Assembly (NCBI GenBank): GCA_028871055.1
Contig: JAGWON010000014.1
Location: 1-64,000 of the forward strand
From: Alphaproteobacteria bacterium
GTDB lineage: Bacteria > Pseudomonadota > Alphaproteobacteria > ATCC43930 > CGMCC-115725
Direction: 5' to 3'
Length of the DNA stretch: 64,000 bases
The notes below the pieces were generated by a model. It had not been told where the DNA came from. It searched no databases and saw only the letters and a list, made by a program, of their open reading frames with translations. The position numbers and the translations under genes were made by a program. Every line of letters begins with the position of its first letter. Within the stretch, counting starts at the first letter, position 1. This document shows positions 9,818 through 18,159 of the stretch, piece by piece.

Positions 9818-10091
9818 GGGATGGGCCTTTCCATATCGGTGCTCTTGACGGCTCCTGCCTTCCATTCAGCAACGCCCGTGCCAGAGGAAAATCGCCAATG
9901 ATGGAAAGGACTTGCCATGACCGGCAGCCGGCCGGCCGGGCTTTCTGTCAGAAAAGCCGACGCTGCGGCGTGCTGCAGCCGGCGCCGGCCGACGGGAAAC
10001 CGGCGCTTTACCATTCGGATGCTATAGAGGCCGGCCGGATGGCGGCGCCGGATCGGCGCGCCGCGCCGGCGACGCGGCTGACGAACGAATC

Positions 10092-11309
10092 ATGAAAAAG
10101 GCTTTGGTCCTATCGAGCGTGTCGCGGACCGTATTGGCGGTGATCCGGTCGCTCGGCCGCGGCGGCGTCGAGGTGCATTCCGCGTGGACGCGGCCGGGCT
10201 GCGTGTCGCTGCGTTCGCGCTATGTCCGCGCCGCGCACGATCTCCCGCCGTACAGCGATACCGATTTGAGCTGGAAGACGGCACTGTGCGACCTGATGCG
10301 GCGCGAGCGCTTCGACCTGGTCATTCCCTGCACCGACATCGATACCCTCGCGCTCCATCGCCATCGCGCCGAGCTCGAGCGCTGCGGTCGCATCTACACG
10401 CCGAACGACGAAGCGGTCGCCGTGCTCTTCGACAAGCACCGCACCAACGAATTGGCGCGCTCGGCCGGCGTGCGCCTGCCGCGCGAGATCGTCGTCACCG
10501 ACGCGACCGGCGCGCGCGCCGCGTGGTGGCAGTTCGGCGCGCCGCTCGTCCTCAAGCCCCGGCGCACCTTCGATCACCCGACCCAGGGCCTCGCAGTGCG
10601 CAAAGCCTACAGCGAGGCGGAACTCTTGCGCCTGCTGCCGAGATTCCTCGCCGACGGGCCGGTCGCCGTGCAGCAGAATTTCATCGGCCACGGCGCCGGC
10701 GTCGAGCTGCTGCTCGATGGCGGCGAACCGCTGCTCGCCTTCCAGCACGTTCGCGTGCACGAGCCGCTCGAAGGCGGCCAGAGCGCCTATCGCAAGAGCG
10801 TGCCGGTGTCGCCGGACTTGCTCGATGCGGCGCTCCGCATCCTGCGACCGTTGCGTTACACCGGCGTGGCGATGGTCGAGTTCAAGATCGACCCGGCGAG
10901 CGGCGACTGGATTTTCGTCGAGGTGAATTCGCGTTTCTGGGGCTCGCTGCCCCTGAGCGTTGCCGCCGGCGCGGATTTCCCGCTCGCGCTGTTCGAGTTC
11001 CTCACGACCGGGCGGCGCGATTTCCCGCAGCACTACCGTACCGGCATCTTCGCGCGCAACTTGCCGCTCGACCTCGAGTGGCAGATCGCCAATCTGCATG
11101 CCGATCGCCGCGATCCCACGCTCGCGACCAAGAAGCTGCCCGCGGTCGTCGGCGAGACGATCGCCAATATTCTGACCCTGCGCGAGCGCTGGGACAGCCT
11201 GACGCTCGACGATCCGGCGCCAGGCATCGCCGAGATCGGCGGCCTCGTGCAGCGCGGCTTTGCCAAGCTGACGAAGCCGCGCCGCGCCCTCGATACGGAG
11301 ACCGCGTGA
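10092..11309 (+). CDS. ATP-grasp family ligase
   Basis: A 405-residue cytoplasmic enzyme with the ATP-grasp order of domains: an N-terminal Rossmann-like pre-ATP domain (KKALVLSSVSRTVLAVIRSL), a central ATP-binding half with a lysine strand (APLVLKPRRTF), and a C-terminal half with the acidic metal-binding strand (GVAMVEFKIDP, then WIFVEVNSRFWGSLPL). This resembles the carbamoyl-phosphate-synthase-like or PylC/carboxylate-amine ligase branch, which joins a carboxylate to an amine or thiol via acyl phosphate. The substrate is unknown. Its stop overlaps the GTG of the acyltransferase gene, so the two are probably coupled. Confidence 0.85.
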   Translation: MKKALVLSSVSRTVLAVIRSLGRGGVEVHSAWTRPGCVSLRSRYVRAAHDLPPYSDTDLSWKTALCDLMRRERFDLVIPCTDIDTLALHRHRAELERCGRIYTPNDEAVAVLFDKHRTNELARSAGVRLPREIVVTDATGARAAWWQFGAPLVLKPRRTFDHPTQGLAVRKAYSEAELLRLLPRFLADGPVAVQQNFIGHGAGVELLLDGGEPLLAFQHVRVHEPLEGGQSAYRKSVPVSPDLLDAALRILRPLRYTGVAMVEFKIDPASGDWIFVEVNSRFWGSLPLSVAAGADFPLALFEFLTTGRRDFPQHYRTGIFARNLPLDLEWQIANLHADRRDPTLATKKLPAVVGETIANILTLRERWDSLTLDDPAPGIAEIGGLVQRGFAKLTKPRRALDTETA

Positions 11310-12556
11310 GCGCGATGGCCGAGACGGCGATCCTTCTCCCGCGCCCGCCCGCGGAACCCGCGGCGCAGGCTCCCGACGATGCCAGGAGCCGCCGCCTCGG
11401 CAAGGAGGCGCGGCTGAGCGTCGTCGTCGAGCAGGATGCGGCGGGTCTCGAGCGGCATCTGCAGGCTTGGGAAGACCTTTCGACCACCGCGCTCGAGCCC
11501 AACGTGTTCTACGAGCCGTGGCTGCTGCGGCCGGCGCTGCGCCACCTGCGCGGCGGCGCCGATCTGGTGTTCGTCCTGGTCTATGCGCAGATGCCGGGTG
11601 CGGCCGACCAGCCGTCCGTGCTCTGCGGATTCTTTCCGCTCGAGCGGCTGAGCCATTACAAGAATCTGCCGGTCAGCGCACTCCGGCTGTGGAAGCACGT
11701 CCATTGCTTTCTCTCCAGCCCGCTGGTCCGCGCCGAGACCGCCCAGGCCTGCTTCCAGGCGGTGTTCGATTGGGCGGCGACCGATCCGCGCGGCTCGATC
11801 CTGATCGAATTCGGCGACGTGTCGGGCGACGGCCCGTTGTGGAAGGCCTTCGTCGAGTTCCTCGAAGACCGCCGCGATCCGACGCTGATGCTCGAATGCA
11901 GCACGCGGGCGCTGTTGCGGCCGCGCGCCGACGCCACGTCCTATCTCGATGCGGCGCTGTCGCCCAAGAAGCGGCGCACGCTCCGCCAGCAGGAAAGCGC
12001 GCTCCGGCGGCAGGGCGCGCTCGAATACGCCATGCTCGCCGGCGACGGCGACATCGACGGCTGGATCGAGAATTTCCTGCGGCTCGAAGCGAGCGGCTGG
12101 AAGGGCCGCGAGGGTACCGCGCTGTCGTGCAACCCGGCGCAGAAGCAGTTCTTCGCCGAGACCCTGCGCGAGGCGTTCCGCCGCGGCCGGCTGATGATGC
12201 TGGCCCAGACGCTCGACGGTCGGCCGATCGCGCAGCTCTGCAATTTCCTCTGCCGGAACGGTTCCTTCGCCTTCAAGGTCGCCTTCGACGAGGCATACGC
12301 GCGCTTTTCGCCCGGCGTGCTCCTGGAGCTCGAGAACATCGCCGAGGTCCACCGCCATGCCTGGATCCGCTGGATGGATTCGTGCTCGTCGCCGGGACCG
12401 TCGCTGACCAAGCAGCTATGGCTCGACCGCCGCATCGTCCAGACCATCCTCGCCACCTCGGGCCGCTCGCCGGGGCCGTTCCTGATCTCGGTGCTGCCGT
12501 TCATGCAGTGGACCTTCCACAAGGTCGAATCCGTCTTCCGCCGGCGCCGGCGGTGA
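11306..12556 (+). CDS. CelD/BcsL-type GNAT N-acyltransferase
   Basis: About 416 residues. The middle to C-terminal region (KKRRTLRQQESALRRQG, then FFAETLREAFRRGRLMMLAQ, then AQLCNFLCRNGSFAFKVAFD) follows the pattern of the Acetyltransf_6 domain (PF13480) found in CelD/BcsL proteins of polysaccharide clusters. These transfer acyl groups, or are FemAB-like and use aminoacyl donors. I chose the GTG at 11306 because it overlaps the upstream stop in a GTGA; the ATG at 11315 is the alternative. Together with the ATP-grasp gene it suggests acyl or aminoacyl decoration of a glycan. Confidence 0.8.
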   Translation: MSAMAETAILLPRPPAEPAAQAPDDARSRRLGKEARLSVVVEQDAAGLERHLQAWEDLSTTALEPNVFYEPWLLRPALRHLRGGADLVFVLVYAQMPGAADQPSVLCGFFPLERLSHYKNLPVSALRLWKHVHCFLSSPLVRAETAQACFQAVFDWAATDPRGSILIEFGDVSGDGPLWKAFVEFLEDRRDPTLMLECSTRALLRPRADATSYLDAALSPKKRRTLRQQESALRRQGALEYAMLAGDGDIDGWIENFLRLEASGWKGREGTALSCNPAQKQFFAETLREAFRRGRLMMLAQTLDGRPIAQLCNFLCRNGSFAFKVAFDEAYARFSPGVLLELENIAEVHRHAWIRWMDSCSSPGPSLTKQLWLDRRIVQTILATSGRSPGPFLISVLPFMQWTFHKVESVFRRRRR

Positions 12557-12572
12557 TGCGGTCCGGTAGACC

Positions 12573-15446
12573 GTGACGCCGCGCAGCAATCTTCAACCCG
12601 TGACCGTGGCGGCGGCGCCGGCCGGCCCGCATCCGAGTGACTCGCCGCTCGCATCCGAGCGCGAATTCTATGCCGGCTATCCATGGTCGTTGAATCCGCT
12701 CTGCACGGTCGGCGACGCCGCCTGCCATCTCGGCGGCGCGCTGTCGCGGCTGACCGCCTTGACCGCCTCATGGCAGCGCGACGAGGCGATGATCAATGTC
12801 TTCCTCCTGGCCGGCGCGCTGCTGACCGCGGTCGAAGACGCGTTGCGCGGTCCGGTCCTGCGTGTTCCGCATCGTCTGGCGCGGCTGCCGGGCGCGCGCC
12901 GAGGTTTCGGCGCGCTGGCCGCCGTCCTGGCCGCCGGACGCACGACCGAGGTGCGACGCCTGCGGCGCTGGCGCGACGAATGGCAGGCCGCCCTCGGCGG
13001 ATTTCTGGGAATTTTTGCCGCCGGCCAGCCCGCCGAGGCCGACGATCTGGCTTCGGCGGTCGCCGGTCTCGCCGCGGTCCTGGCCCGGCCTTTGCCGCGC
13101 CGGTTCCAGACGGAGTTGATCCGGATCCCGTCGGCGTTCCGCAAGCAGGATCTAACGCATTTCGACGTTCTGGAGCTGGCCGATCGCTTCGCGGCGCGGC
13201 ACGCGGACCGGCGGCAACCGGTCGTGGTCGTCGGCCTGCGCACCGCCGGCGTCTATTTCGCGTCGCTGATGGGCGCCCGCCTCGCAGCGCGCGGCTTTCA
13301 CCGCGTCGCGACGCTGACCGTCCGGCCGACCAAGGGGCTTTCCGCCGAGGAGACGCAACGGCTGCGCAAGTTCGCCGCGGCGGGTTACCACGCGGCGCTG
13401 ATCGACGATCCGCCGTTCAGCGGCGATACCATCGGCATCGCGGTGCAGGCGCTGCGCCGCGCCGGTTTCGGCGCCGACGCGCGCACCGTCCTTTTTCCGG
13501 TGCATCCGCTGCGGCGCGACTGGCGCGACCACAAGGAGGCGGCGGCCTTTGCCGGCGAGACCATCGTCACGCTCATGCCCGAGGACTGGCACAAGGCCCG
13601 CATGCTCGACGCCGAAAGCGGCATCGCCGCGCGGCTGGTCGAGTATTTCGGCGCGCGCGGCTATCGCAGCGCGACGGTGATCGCGCATCATGCCGCCGCG
13701 GCCTTCAACGCCGAGCTCGACTATCGCTCGGGCGACTGCCGGCGGCATCGGCTCAAGCGGGTCTACGCCGTTCGCCTCGAGACTGCCGCCGGCCGCAGCG
13801 AGACGCGCTATGTCTTCGCCAAGAGCGTCGGCTGGGGCTGGCTCGGCTACGCGGCCTTCCTGGCCGCCGACCGGCTCGCCGGCCGCGTGCCGCCGCTGCT
13901 CGGCCTGCGCGAAGGCATTCTCTATACCGAATGGATGCCGCAAGCCGCGGGAACCGACCGCGCAACCGCGCCGCGCGACACGTGGGTGGCTACCGCCGCC
14001 GGCTATGTCGCCGAACGCGCCGAGCGGCTGGCGATCGCGGCGCCGGGCGCGCCGGACGCGCAGCACGAAGGCCTGGCGCTGCTCGCCGACACGCTGTCCG
14101 CCGCCTACGGCCCCGGCGTCGCCGGCCTGATGACGGAACCGCTGCGGCGCCGCATCGCGGCGCGCCTGACGCCGCGTCCGGCCCTGATCGACGGGCGGAT
14201 GGCGGCGGACGAATGGATCGCCGGCCCCAGCGGCCTGCTGAAAACCGATTTCGAGCATCACGGCATCGGCAAGAACGAGATCAATCTGTGCGATCCGGCC
14301 TACGATCTGGCCGATGCCGCGCTGCAGCTCGGTCTGTCCGCCGACGAAGAGCGCGAGCTGATTGCGCGCTACGGTGCCGCGACCGGCGACGCGCCGCGCG
14401 GCGAGCGCCTCCTGCTGTGCAAGCTGGCGGCCGGGCTGTGGACGCGCCAGGCGGCGCTCGACGGCCTCGTGAAGCAGCCGCACCTCGCGCATCGCGCCGG
14501 CGCGTTCAACGCGCAGTACCTGAAGGCGTGGAATTTTCTCATCCGCGAGAGCGCGCGGTACTGCGGCGCACTCTGCTTGCCGTCGGCGCCGCCGGCCTGG
14601 CGCGCGCCGCTGACGGTGCTCGATCTCGACGGTGTGGTCGATCGCCGGATCTTCGGCTTCCCGACGACCACCGCGGCGGGCATCGCCGCGCTGGCCCTGC
14701 TGCGCGCGCGCGGCTTCGCCATCGCGGTCGACACGGCGCGGCCGGCGCCCCAGGTTCGCGATTACTGCGCGGCCTATGGCTTCGTCGGCGGCGTTGCCGA
14801 GTGCGGCGCCTATGTCTGGGATGCGACGGCGCGGCAAGGCCGCGTCTTGCTCGACGAGGCCGCGCTGGAGCAGCTTGCGACGTTGCGCGCGCTGCTCCGG
14901 GACCTGCCCGGCGTGTTCGTCGACGACGACTATGAATTCTCGATCCGCGCCTACACCTACACGCGCAAGGGCACGGCGCCGCTGCCCGAATTGCTGGTGC
15001 GCAACCTCATCGCCGCGCGGAATTTCGACCGCCTCGCCGCCCACCAGACGACGATCGACACGCTGATCCTGGCCAAGGGCGCCGACAAAGGCAGCGGCCT
15101 GGCAGCGCTGCTCGCGTGGACCGGGCTGGATCGCGGCGATACCGTCGCGGTCGGCGATTCCGAAACCGATCTGCCGATGTTCGCGGTCGCCCAACGCAGC
15201 TTTGCGCCGGCGCACATCGATTGCGGCCGGCTGGCGCGCGCGGCCGGCTGCGAGGTGGCGCGGGCGCCCTTCCAGCGCGGCCTGCTCGAGATCGCGCAGC
15301 GCATCGCCGGCTCCGGCGAAATCCCCATCGCGGCCGCACCGGACGACCTCTTCTGGACGCTCTTGCGCGCCGCGGACCGGCCGCGCGCGGCGAATTTCTG
15401 GCGCGCCCTGCGCGAGCCCTCGGCCTATCGCGTCTTTCTGGCCTGA
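12573..15446 (+). CDS. Fusion protein: phosphoribosyltransferase-like, kinase-like and HAD phosphatase domains
   Basis: A 957-residue cytoplasmic protein with at least three enzyme-like parts. Residues 1-150 are helical and unassigned. Residues about 190-330 look like a type I phosphoribosyltransferase: VVVVGLRTAGVYFASLM near 217 and a PRPP-loop-like LIDDPPFSGDT with Asp278. Residues about 370-600 look like an aminoglycoside-phosphotransferase-type kinase (KTDFEHHGIGKNEINLCDP from 557, then AYDLADAAL). Residues about 680-900 are a HAD phosphatase of the Cof/C2-cap type with DLDGVVD (Asp684), a Lys in GADKGSG and GDSETD (Asp862). It uses a GTG start 16 nt after the acyltransferase gene and ends the five-gene set. 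I know no characterised protein with this domain order. Confidence 0.7.
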   Translation: MTPRSNLQPVTVAAAPAGPHPSDSPLASEREFYAGYPWSLNPLCTVGDAACHLGGALSRLTALTASWQRDEAMINVFLLAGALLTAVEDALRGPVLRVPHRLARLPGARRGFGALAAVLAAGRTTEVRRLRRWRDEWQAALGGFLGIFAAGQPAEADDLASAVAGLAAVLARPLPRRFQTELIRIPSAFRKQDLTHFDVLELADRFAARHADRRQPVVVVGLRTAGVYFASLMGARLAARGFHRVATLTVRPTKGLSAEETQRLRKFAAAGYHAALIDDPPFSGDTIGIAVQALRRAGFGADARTVLFPVHPLRRDWRDHKEAAAFAGETIVTLMPEDWHKARMLDAESGIAARLVEYFGARGYRSATVIAHHAAAAFNAELDYRSGDCRRHRLKRVYAVRLETAAGRSETRYVFAKSVGWGWLGYAAFLAADRLAGRVPPLLGLREGILYTEWMPQAAGTDRATAPRDTWVATAAGYVAERAERLAIAAPGAPDAQHEGLALLADTLSAAYGPGVAGLMTEPLRRRIAARLTPRPALIDGRMAADEWIAGPSGLLKTDFEHHGIGKNEINLCDPAYDLADAALQLGLSADEERELIARYGAATGDAPRGERLLLCKLAAGLWTRQAALDGLVKQPHLAHRAGAFNAQYLKAWNFLIRESARYCGALCLPSAPPAWRAPLTVLDLDGVVDRRIFGFPTTTAAGIAALALLRARGFAIAVDTARPAPQVRDYCAAYGFVGGVAECGAYVWDATARQGRVLLDEAALEQLATLRALLRDLPGVFVDDDYEFSIRAYTYTRKGTAPLPELLVRNLIAARNFDRLAAHQTTIDTLILAKGADKGSGLAALLAWTGLDRGDTVAVGDSETDLPMFAVAQRSFAPAHIDCGRLARAAGCEVARAPFQRGLLEIAQRIAGSGEIPIAAAPDDLFWTLLRAADRPRAANFWRALREPSAYRVFLA

Positions 15447-15455
15447 GCGAACGAT

Positions 15456-15471
15456 CGGCGTTCGGACGCCG
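15456..15471 (+). terminator. Hairpin after the five-gene set
   Basis: CGGCGT-TCGG-ACGCCG forms a 6-bp stem with a 4-nt loop 10 nt after the stop codon at 15446. There is no U-tract, so it is a weak terminator candidate. Confidence 0.3.
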
Positions 15472-15583
15472 AGATTCGAGTCACCAACTACACAGAGAGC
15501 GTGCGGGCATACATCTCCGGATCGGCCTGTCTGATCCAAGGCCGTGATGCCGCACAACGCGGGCCGACCACTTCGTTGACCGC

Positions 15584-15602
15584 TATACGACATTGTCGTA
15601 TA
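15584..15602. promoter_or_regulatory. Palindromic operator of the HigA/HigB-type operon
   Basis: TATACGAC-ATT-GTCGTATA is a perfect inverted repeat with 8-bp arms. It ends 7 nt before the antitoxin ATG at 15610, and no Shine-Dalgarno sequence fits in between. XRE-type antitoxins commonly bind such palindromes to repress their own operon. The TATA-rich arms probably overlap the -10 region, implying a leaderless or nearly leaderless transcript. Confidence 0.7.
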
Positions 15603-15609
15603 AAGCGGC

Positions 15610-15942
15610 ATGCGAGCACGGAAGAAAGCGGTGCGGACGACGCTGGGCCGGCGGATCGAGAGGGCGGCGCTTGACGTCGCGGCCCACTTGCGTGGCAAGC
15701 GGCCCGGGCTTTCGTCCTACGAAGCGGTTGTTCCGGAAACCATCGACGTGTCGGGATTGCGAACGCGACTGGGTCTGTCGCAGGCTGCGTTTGCCCGGAC
15801 GTTCGGGCTCGATCTCACGGCGGTCCAGGCCTGGGAACAAGGCCGCCGCCGACCCGATCGGGCGGCGCGAATCCTGCTTGCGGTGATCGCCCATGAGCCG
15901 AAGGCCGTGCTGCGCACGCTGACGGTGGAAGCCGCCAAGTAA
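15610..15942 (+). CDS. HigA/NadS-type antitoxin with XRE helix-turn-helix
   Basis: A 110-residue protein with a C-terminal XRE domain: LRTRLGLSQAAFARTFGL followed by AVQAWEQGRRRPD is a canonical helix-turn-helix of the HigA/NadS type. The basic N-terminus (MRARKKAVRTTLGRRIERA) would wrap the toxin or DNA. It is expected to neutralise the RelE/HigB-like product encoded 28 nt downstream and to repress transcription through the palindrome at 15584-15602. Antitoxin-first order is the reverse of classical higBA. A later start cannot be excluded because no ribosome binding site precedes this ATG. Confidence 0.8.
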   Translation: MRARKKAVRTTLGRRIERAALDVAAHLRGKRPGLSSYEAVVPETIDVSGLRTRLGLSQAAFARTFGLDLTAVQAWEQGRRRPDRAARILLAVIAHEPKAVLRTLTVEAAK

Positions 15943-15970
15943 CAGCCAGACCCGCGCCAGCAACGAAATC

Positions 15971-16306
15971 ATGAAAGTCGTTGCCGGCCAAAATTATGCG
16001 CGGCGGGCGGCCAAGCTCCTGTCGCGAGAAGAACGCGCGATCGCCGAGGCCGAAATCATCGCGCGGCCGGATGCATGGCCGATGATTCAAGGCACCGGCG
16101 GCGCGCGCAAAGCGCGCATCGCGATGTCGGGCCGCGGCAAGCGCGGCGGCGCCCGTCTGATCTATTTCTACGCGCCGACGGACTCCTTCCTGGCGCTGCT
16201 CGACATCTACGCCAAGGGCGCAAAAGAGGATTTGACCAGCGCCGACAAGAGCGCGATCCGTGCGGCGATCCAAGCGATTCGCGCGGCGTTGCGGTCTGCG
16301 CCCTGA
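15971..16306 (+). CDS. RelE/HigB-like toxin
   Basis: A 111-residue protein with the HigB2/RelE pattern in the sequence GTGGARKARIAMSGRGKRGG and the following strand ARLIYFYAPTDSFLALLDIY. Family members are ribosome-dependent mRNA endonucleases, with the basic GRGKRGG patch contacting RNA. It lies 28 nt behind the XRE antitoxin and probably shares its transcript. The C-terminal helix (SADKSAIRAAIQAIRAAL) is typical. No truncation is apparent. Confidence 0.8.
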   Translation: MKVVAGQNYARRAAKLLSREERAIAEAEIIARPDAWPMIQGTGGARKARIAMSGRGKRGGARLIYFYAPTDSFLALLDIYAKGAKEDLTSADKSAIRAAIQAIRAALRSAP

Positions 16307-16592
16307 AAGCGTTGTCGTCAGCGGGTCGCCGCGCCCAGTGTCACATTCAGCGGTTGGTCGGGTGGGAAATGGCGGTGGAGGCGGGCCACTCGAGTTCTCG
16401 CGGATCGCAGAAGGCAAGGTGGAAATGCCAAAGGCCGTTCGCGAGAAAATCTACTCCGACCCTAATTCTCGCACCCAGGCCATTGAGAGTACGGCTCGAA
16501 TTCATATCTCCGGGGCGTATATTTCTCCCGTAGGTATGCCTGCTTTTCCAATGGTATAGTTTTCACAAAGCATGCCTTAAACGGAGGAAGCC
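16307..16592. other. AT-richer spacer without recognised gene
   Basis: A 286-bp stretch between the toxin gene and the secreted-protein gene. The last 110 bases are visibly less GC-rich than the surroundings. I see no RNA gene or palindrome; only the Shine-Dalgarno of the next gene (GGAGG at 16583-16587) is clear. Confidence 0.4.
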
Positions 16593-17195
16593 TTGCTTTC
16601 CGCTACGGTGCGCTTGGCGACAGCGAGTGCTCTATTGGTTTCGGTGATCGCAGCCGCCGATGCGCAAACCGCAAAACCGCAACCTGACTCCGGTCTCGAG
16701 CGCAATATTAACGACCGTAACGCCGCGTTTTGGGCCGATTGGAAACTAACGGAGAAGAGCCCCAGCTTCGGCGCCTTGATAAGGACCGTTGGCAGCGCCG
16801 ACAAAACAAGCGCGATGGTTCAGGCCGCAGCCCGAACGCCAACGCAAGCGGTCGTACCAATCGGGATCAATCGCCCGCAAGACGCGGCAAAGGTCCTGGA
16901 CGCCGCATCAGCACCCGAAAACAATCCGGAAATCAAAGCGGCGCTGGCAACCGTGGTCACCATGCGCGTCTCGCCCGAGACGCGCAAAGCAGCGATGCCC
17001 TATGTCGCGCCGGAAGCGCAGCAGCGCGTCGAAGCCTGGAATGCGAATTTGACGACCGGCATCCGCGGTCTGCCGGGCATCTATTTGAACTGGAATGGCA
17101 ACGCCGGCAGCGGGGGCGGCGAATCGAGCGTGCCATCGGCGCCCGCTGGATTCGAACCGATTGCCGGCGGATCGATCGGCTGTCCATTGCAATAA
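16593..17195 (+). CDS. Secreted protein of unknown function
   Basis: A 200-residue protein starting with TTG, supported by GGAGG 5 nt upstream. The N-terminus is a signal peptide (VRLATASALLVSVIAAADAQ, cleavage probably after ADA), so the product is periplasmic or exported. The mature part is polar and has no recognisable domain. It ends with a Gly/Ser-rich tail and a single Cys near the C-terminus (GGSIGCPLQ). It is followed after 32 nt by a DsbA-like gene, so the lone cysteine may be a thiol partner; that is inference. Confidence 0.6.
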   Translation: MLSATVRLATASALLVSVIAAADAQTAKPQPDSGLERNINDRNAAFWADWKLTEKSPSFGALIRTVGSADKTSAMVQAAARTPTQAVVPIGINRPQDAAKVLDAASAPENNPEIKAALATVVTMRVSPETRKAAMPYVAPEAQQRVEAWNANLTTGIRGLPGIYLNWNGNAGSGGGESSVPSAPAGFEPIAGGSIGCPLQ

Positions 17196-17227
17196 GAAGA
17201 CGATGTAACTTTGGGAGAGCGCGTTCA

Positions 17228-17866
17228 ATGGCATCTCGGCGAAATCTCCTGATTGGCGGCATTGGTGCTGCGGTGGTGGCAGCGGGCGGATGGATCGCGA
17301 TCGAGCGGTTCGGTCTTCTGGCGCCGGCGACGCATAAGACACCCGCGAAACCACCGCTCCTCGGCAACGTGACGGCTCCGAAACGCCTCGTCGTCTGGGG
17401 CAGTTACACATGCCCGTTCACGGCGCAGCTTTTTGTCATGTTGCGAAGCATCGTCGCGGATATGCCCCAAACGGCGAGCGTCGAATGGCGGCATTTCCCG
17501 ATTCACAAGCCCGACCCGGCTCTCCAGGTTGCAGGGCTTGGATTCGAAGGCGATCATTTTTGGGGCTTCACCTTCAGAGTCTTGAATCTGGTGTTGAAGG
17601 CGGGTGGGATGTACTCCGGCCTGACGCGGCAAAAACTCGACGAGTTCGCCGCCGCCGAAGGAGGGTCCGACGAAACGTTCAAGGCCGCCTATGCTGATCC
17701 GGCAAAATGGGCCGCCGTAAAGGAGGATCTTTTGGCCGGTCGTCTGCTCGGCGTCACAAGAACGCCCGGTTTGTTCTACAACGGTTATTTCCTGACGCCG
17801 ACCGGACTACCTGCGAACATCAAAGGACTGGAGATGTCGCTGCGCAAGATGTTGCAGACGGCATGA
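17228..17866 (+). CDS. DsbA-like thioredoxin-fold protein with CPFT active site
   Basis: A 212-residue exported protein. The N-terminus (MASRRNLLIGGIGAAVVAAG) has a twin-arginine motif and a hydrophobic segment, so it may use Tat and stay membrane-anchored. The thioredoxin-fold start reads RLVVWGSYTCPFTAQLF: Cys62 is kept, but the second active-site cysteine is Thr65. A cis-Pro region is visible near the end (VTRTPGLFYNGYFL). Typical DsbA/Com1 proteins have CPYC or CPHC, so this one could form mixed disulfides but not oxidise by the usual dithiol mechanism. It forms a pair with the secreted-protein gene upstream. Confidence 0.7.
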   Translation: MASRRNLLIGGIGAAVVAAGGWIAIERFGLLAPATHKTPAKPPLLGNVTAPKRLVVWGSYTCPFTAQLFVMLRSIVADMPQTASVEWRHFPIHKPDPALQVAGLGFEGDHFWGFTFRVLNLVLKAGGMYSGLTRQKLDEFAAAEGGSDETFKAAYADPAKWAAVKEDLLAGRLLGVTRTPGLFYNGYFLTPTGLPANIKGLEMSLRKMLQTA

Positions 17867-17881
17867 CGCGTCGCTCCGGCG

Positions 17882-18115
17882 GGGGGCGCCCGCAAAGAGA
17901 TAGTCGTTCCACGGCCAGCTGCCGCCCGAGCCGGTGAACTTCTCGGCGAGGATGCCGCCGCCGTTGAAGTAGAGGGTGGTGCCCTCGGGCGCGACCTGCT
18001 GATAGCGCTGATGCTCGGGATCGTAGGTGAAGGTGAGGGTGGTCGAGCCTTTGGCGATCGTCGCCGGCTTATTGAAGGCGGTGTAGGTGAGCGTCCGCCC
18101 GGCGCACGCGGTCAC
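17882..18115 (-). pseudogene. RHS/YD-repeat protein remnant
   Basis: The minus strand encodes about 78 residues of RHS-type sequence, including LTYTAFNKPATIAKGSTTLT, FTYDPEHQRYQQVA and TTLYFNGGGILAEK, ending in NDYLFAGA. These are features of RHS repeats just before the core region of large secreted polymorphic toxins. Homology stops on both sides without a start codon context, repeat array or core motif, so this is a relic of a much larger gene. It lies between the DsbA-like gene and a toxin-antitoxin pair. Confidence 0.65.
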
Positions 18116-18144
18116 CCGAGGGGCTGTCGGAAATGTGGCTTTGT

Positions 18145-18155
18145 GATACGGTATC
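18145..18155. promoter_or_regulatory. Small palindrome abutting the antitoxin start
   Basis: GATAC-G-GTATC is a perfect 11-bp palindrome ending 4 nt before the ATG at 18160. It is positioned like the operator of the HigA-type pair at 15584 and probably serves autoregulation. No Shine-Dalgarno sequence is present. Confidence 0.4.
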
Positions 18156-18159
18156 GACG

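Noticed and set aside
13152-15698. 848-codon minus-strand frame opposite the triple-domain gene
   Set aside because: Composition is that of an antisense shadow (Arg, Ala, Gly, Gln-rich), and the plus-strand frame carries all motifs.
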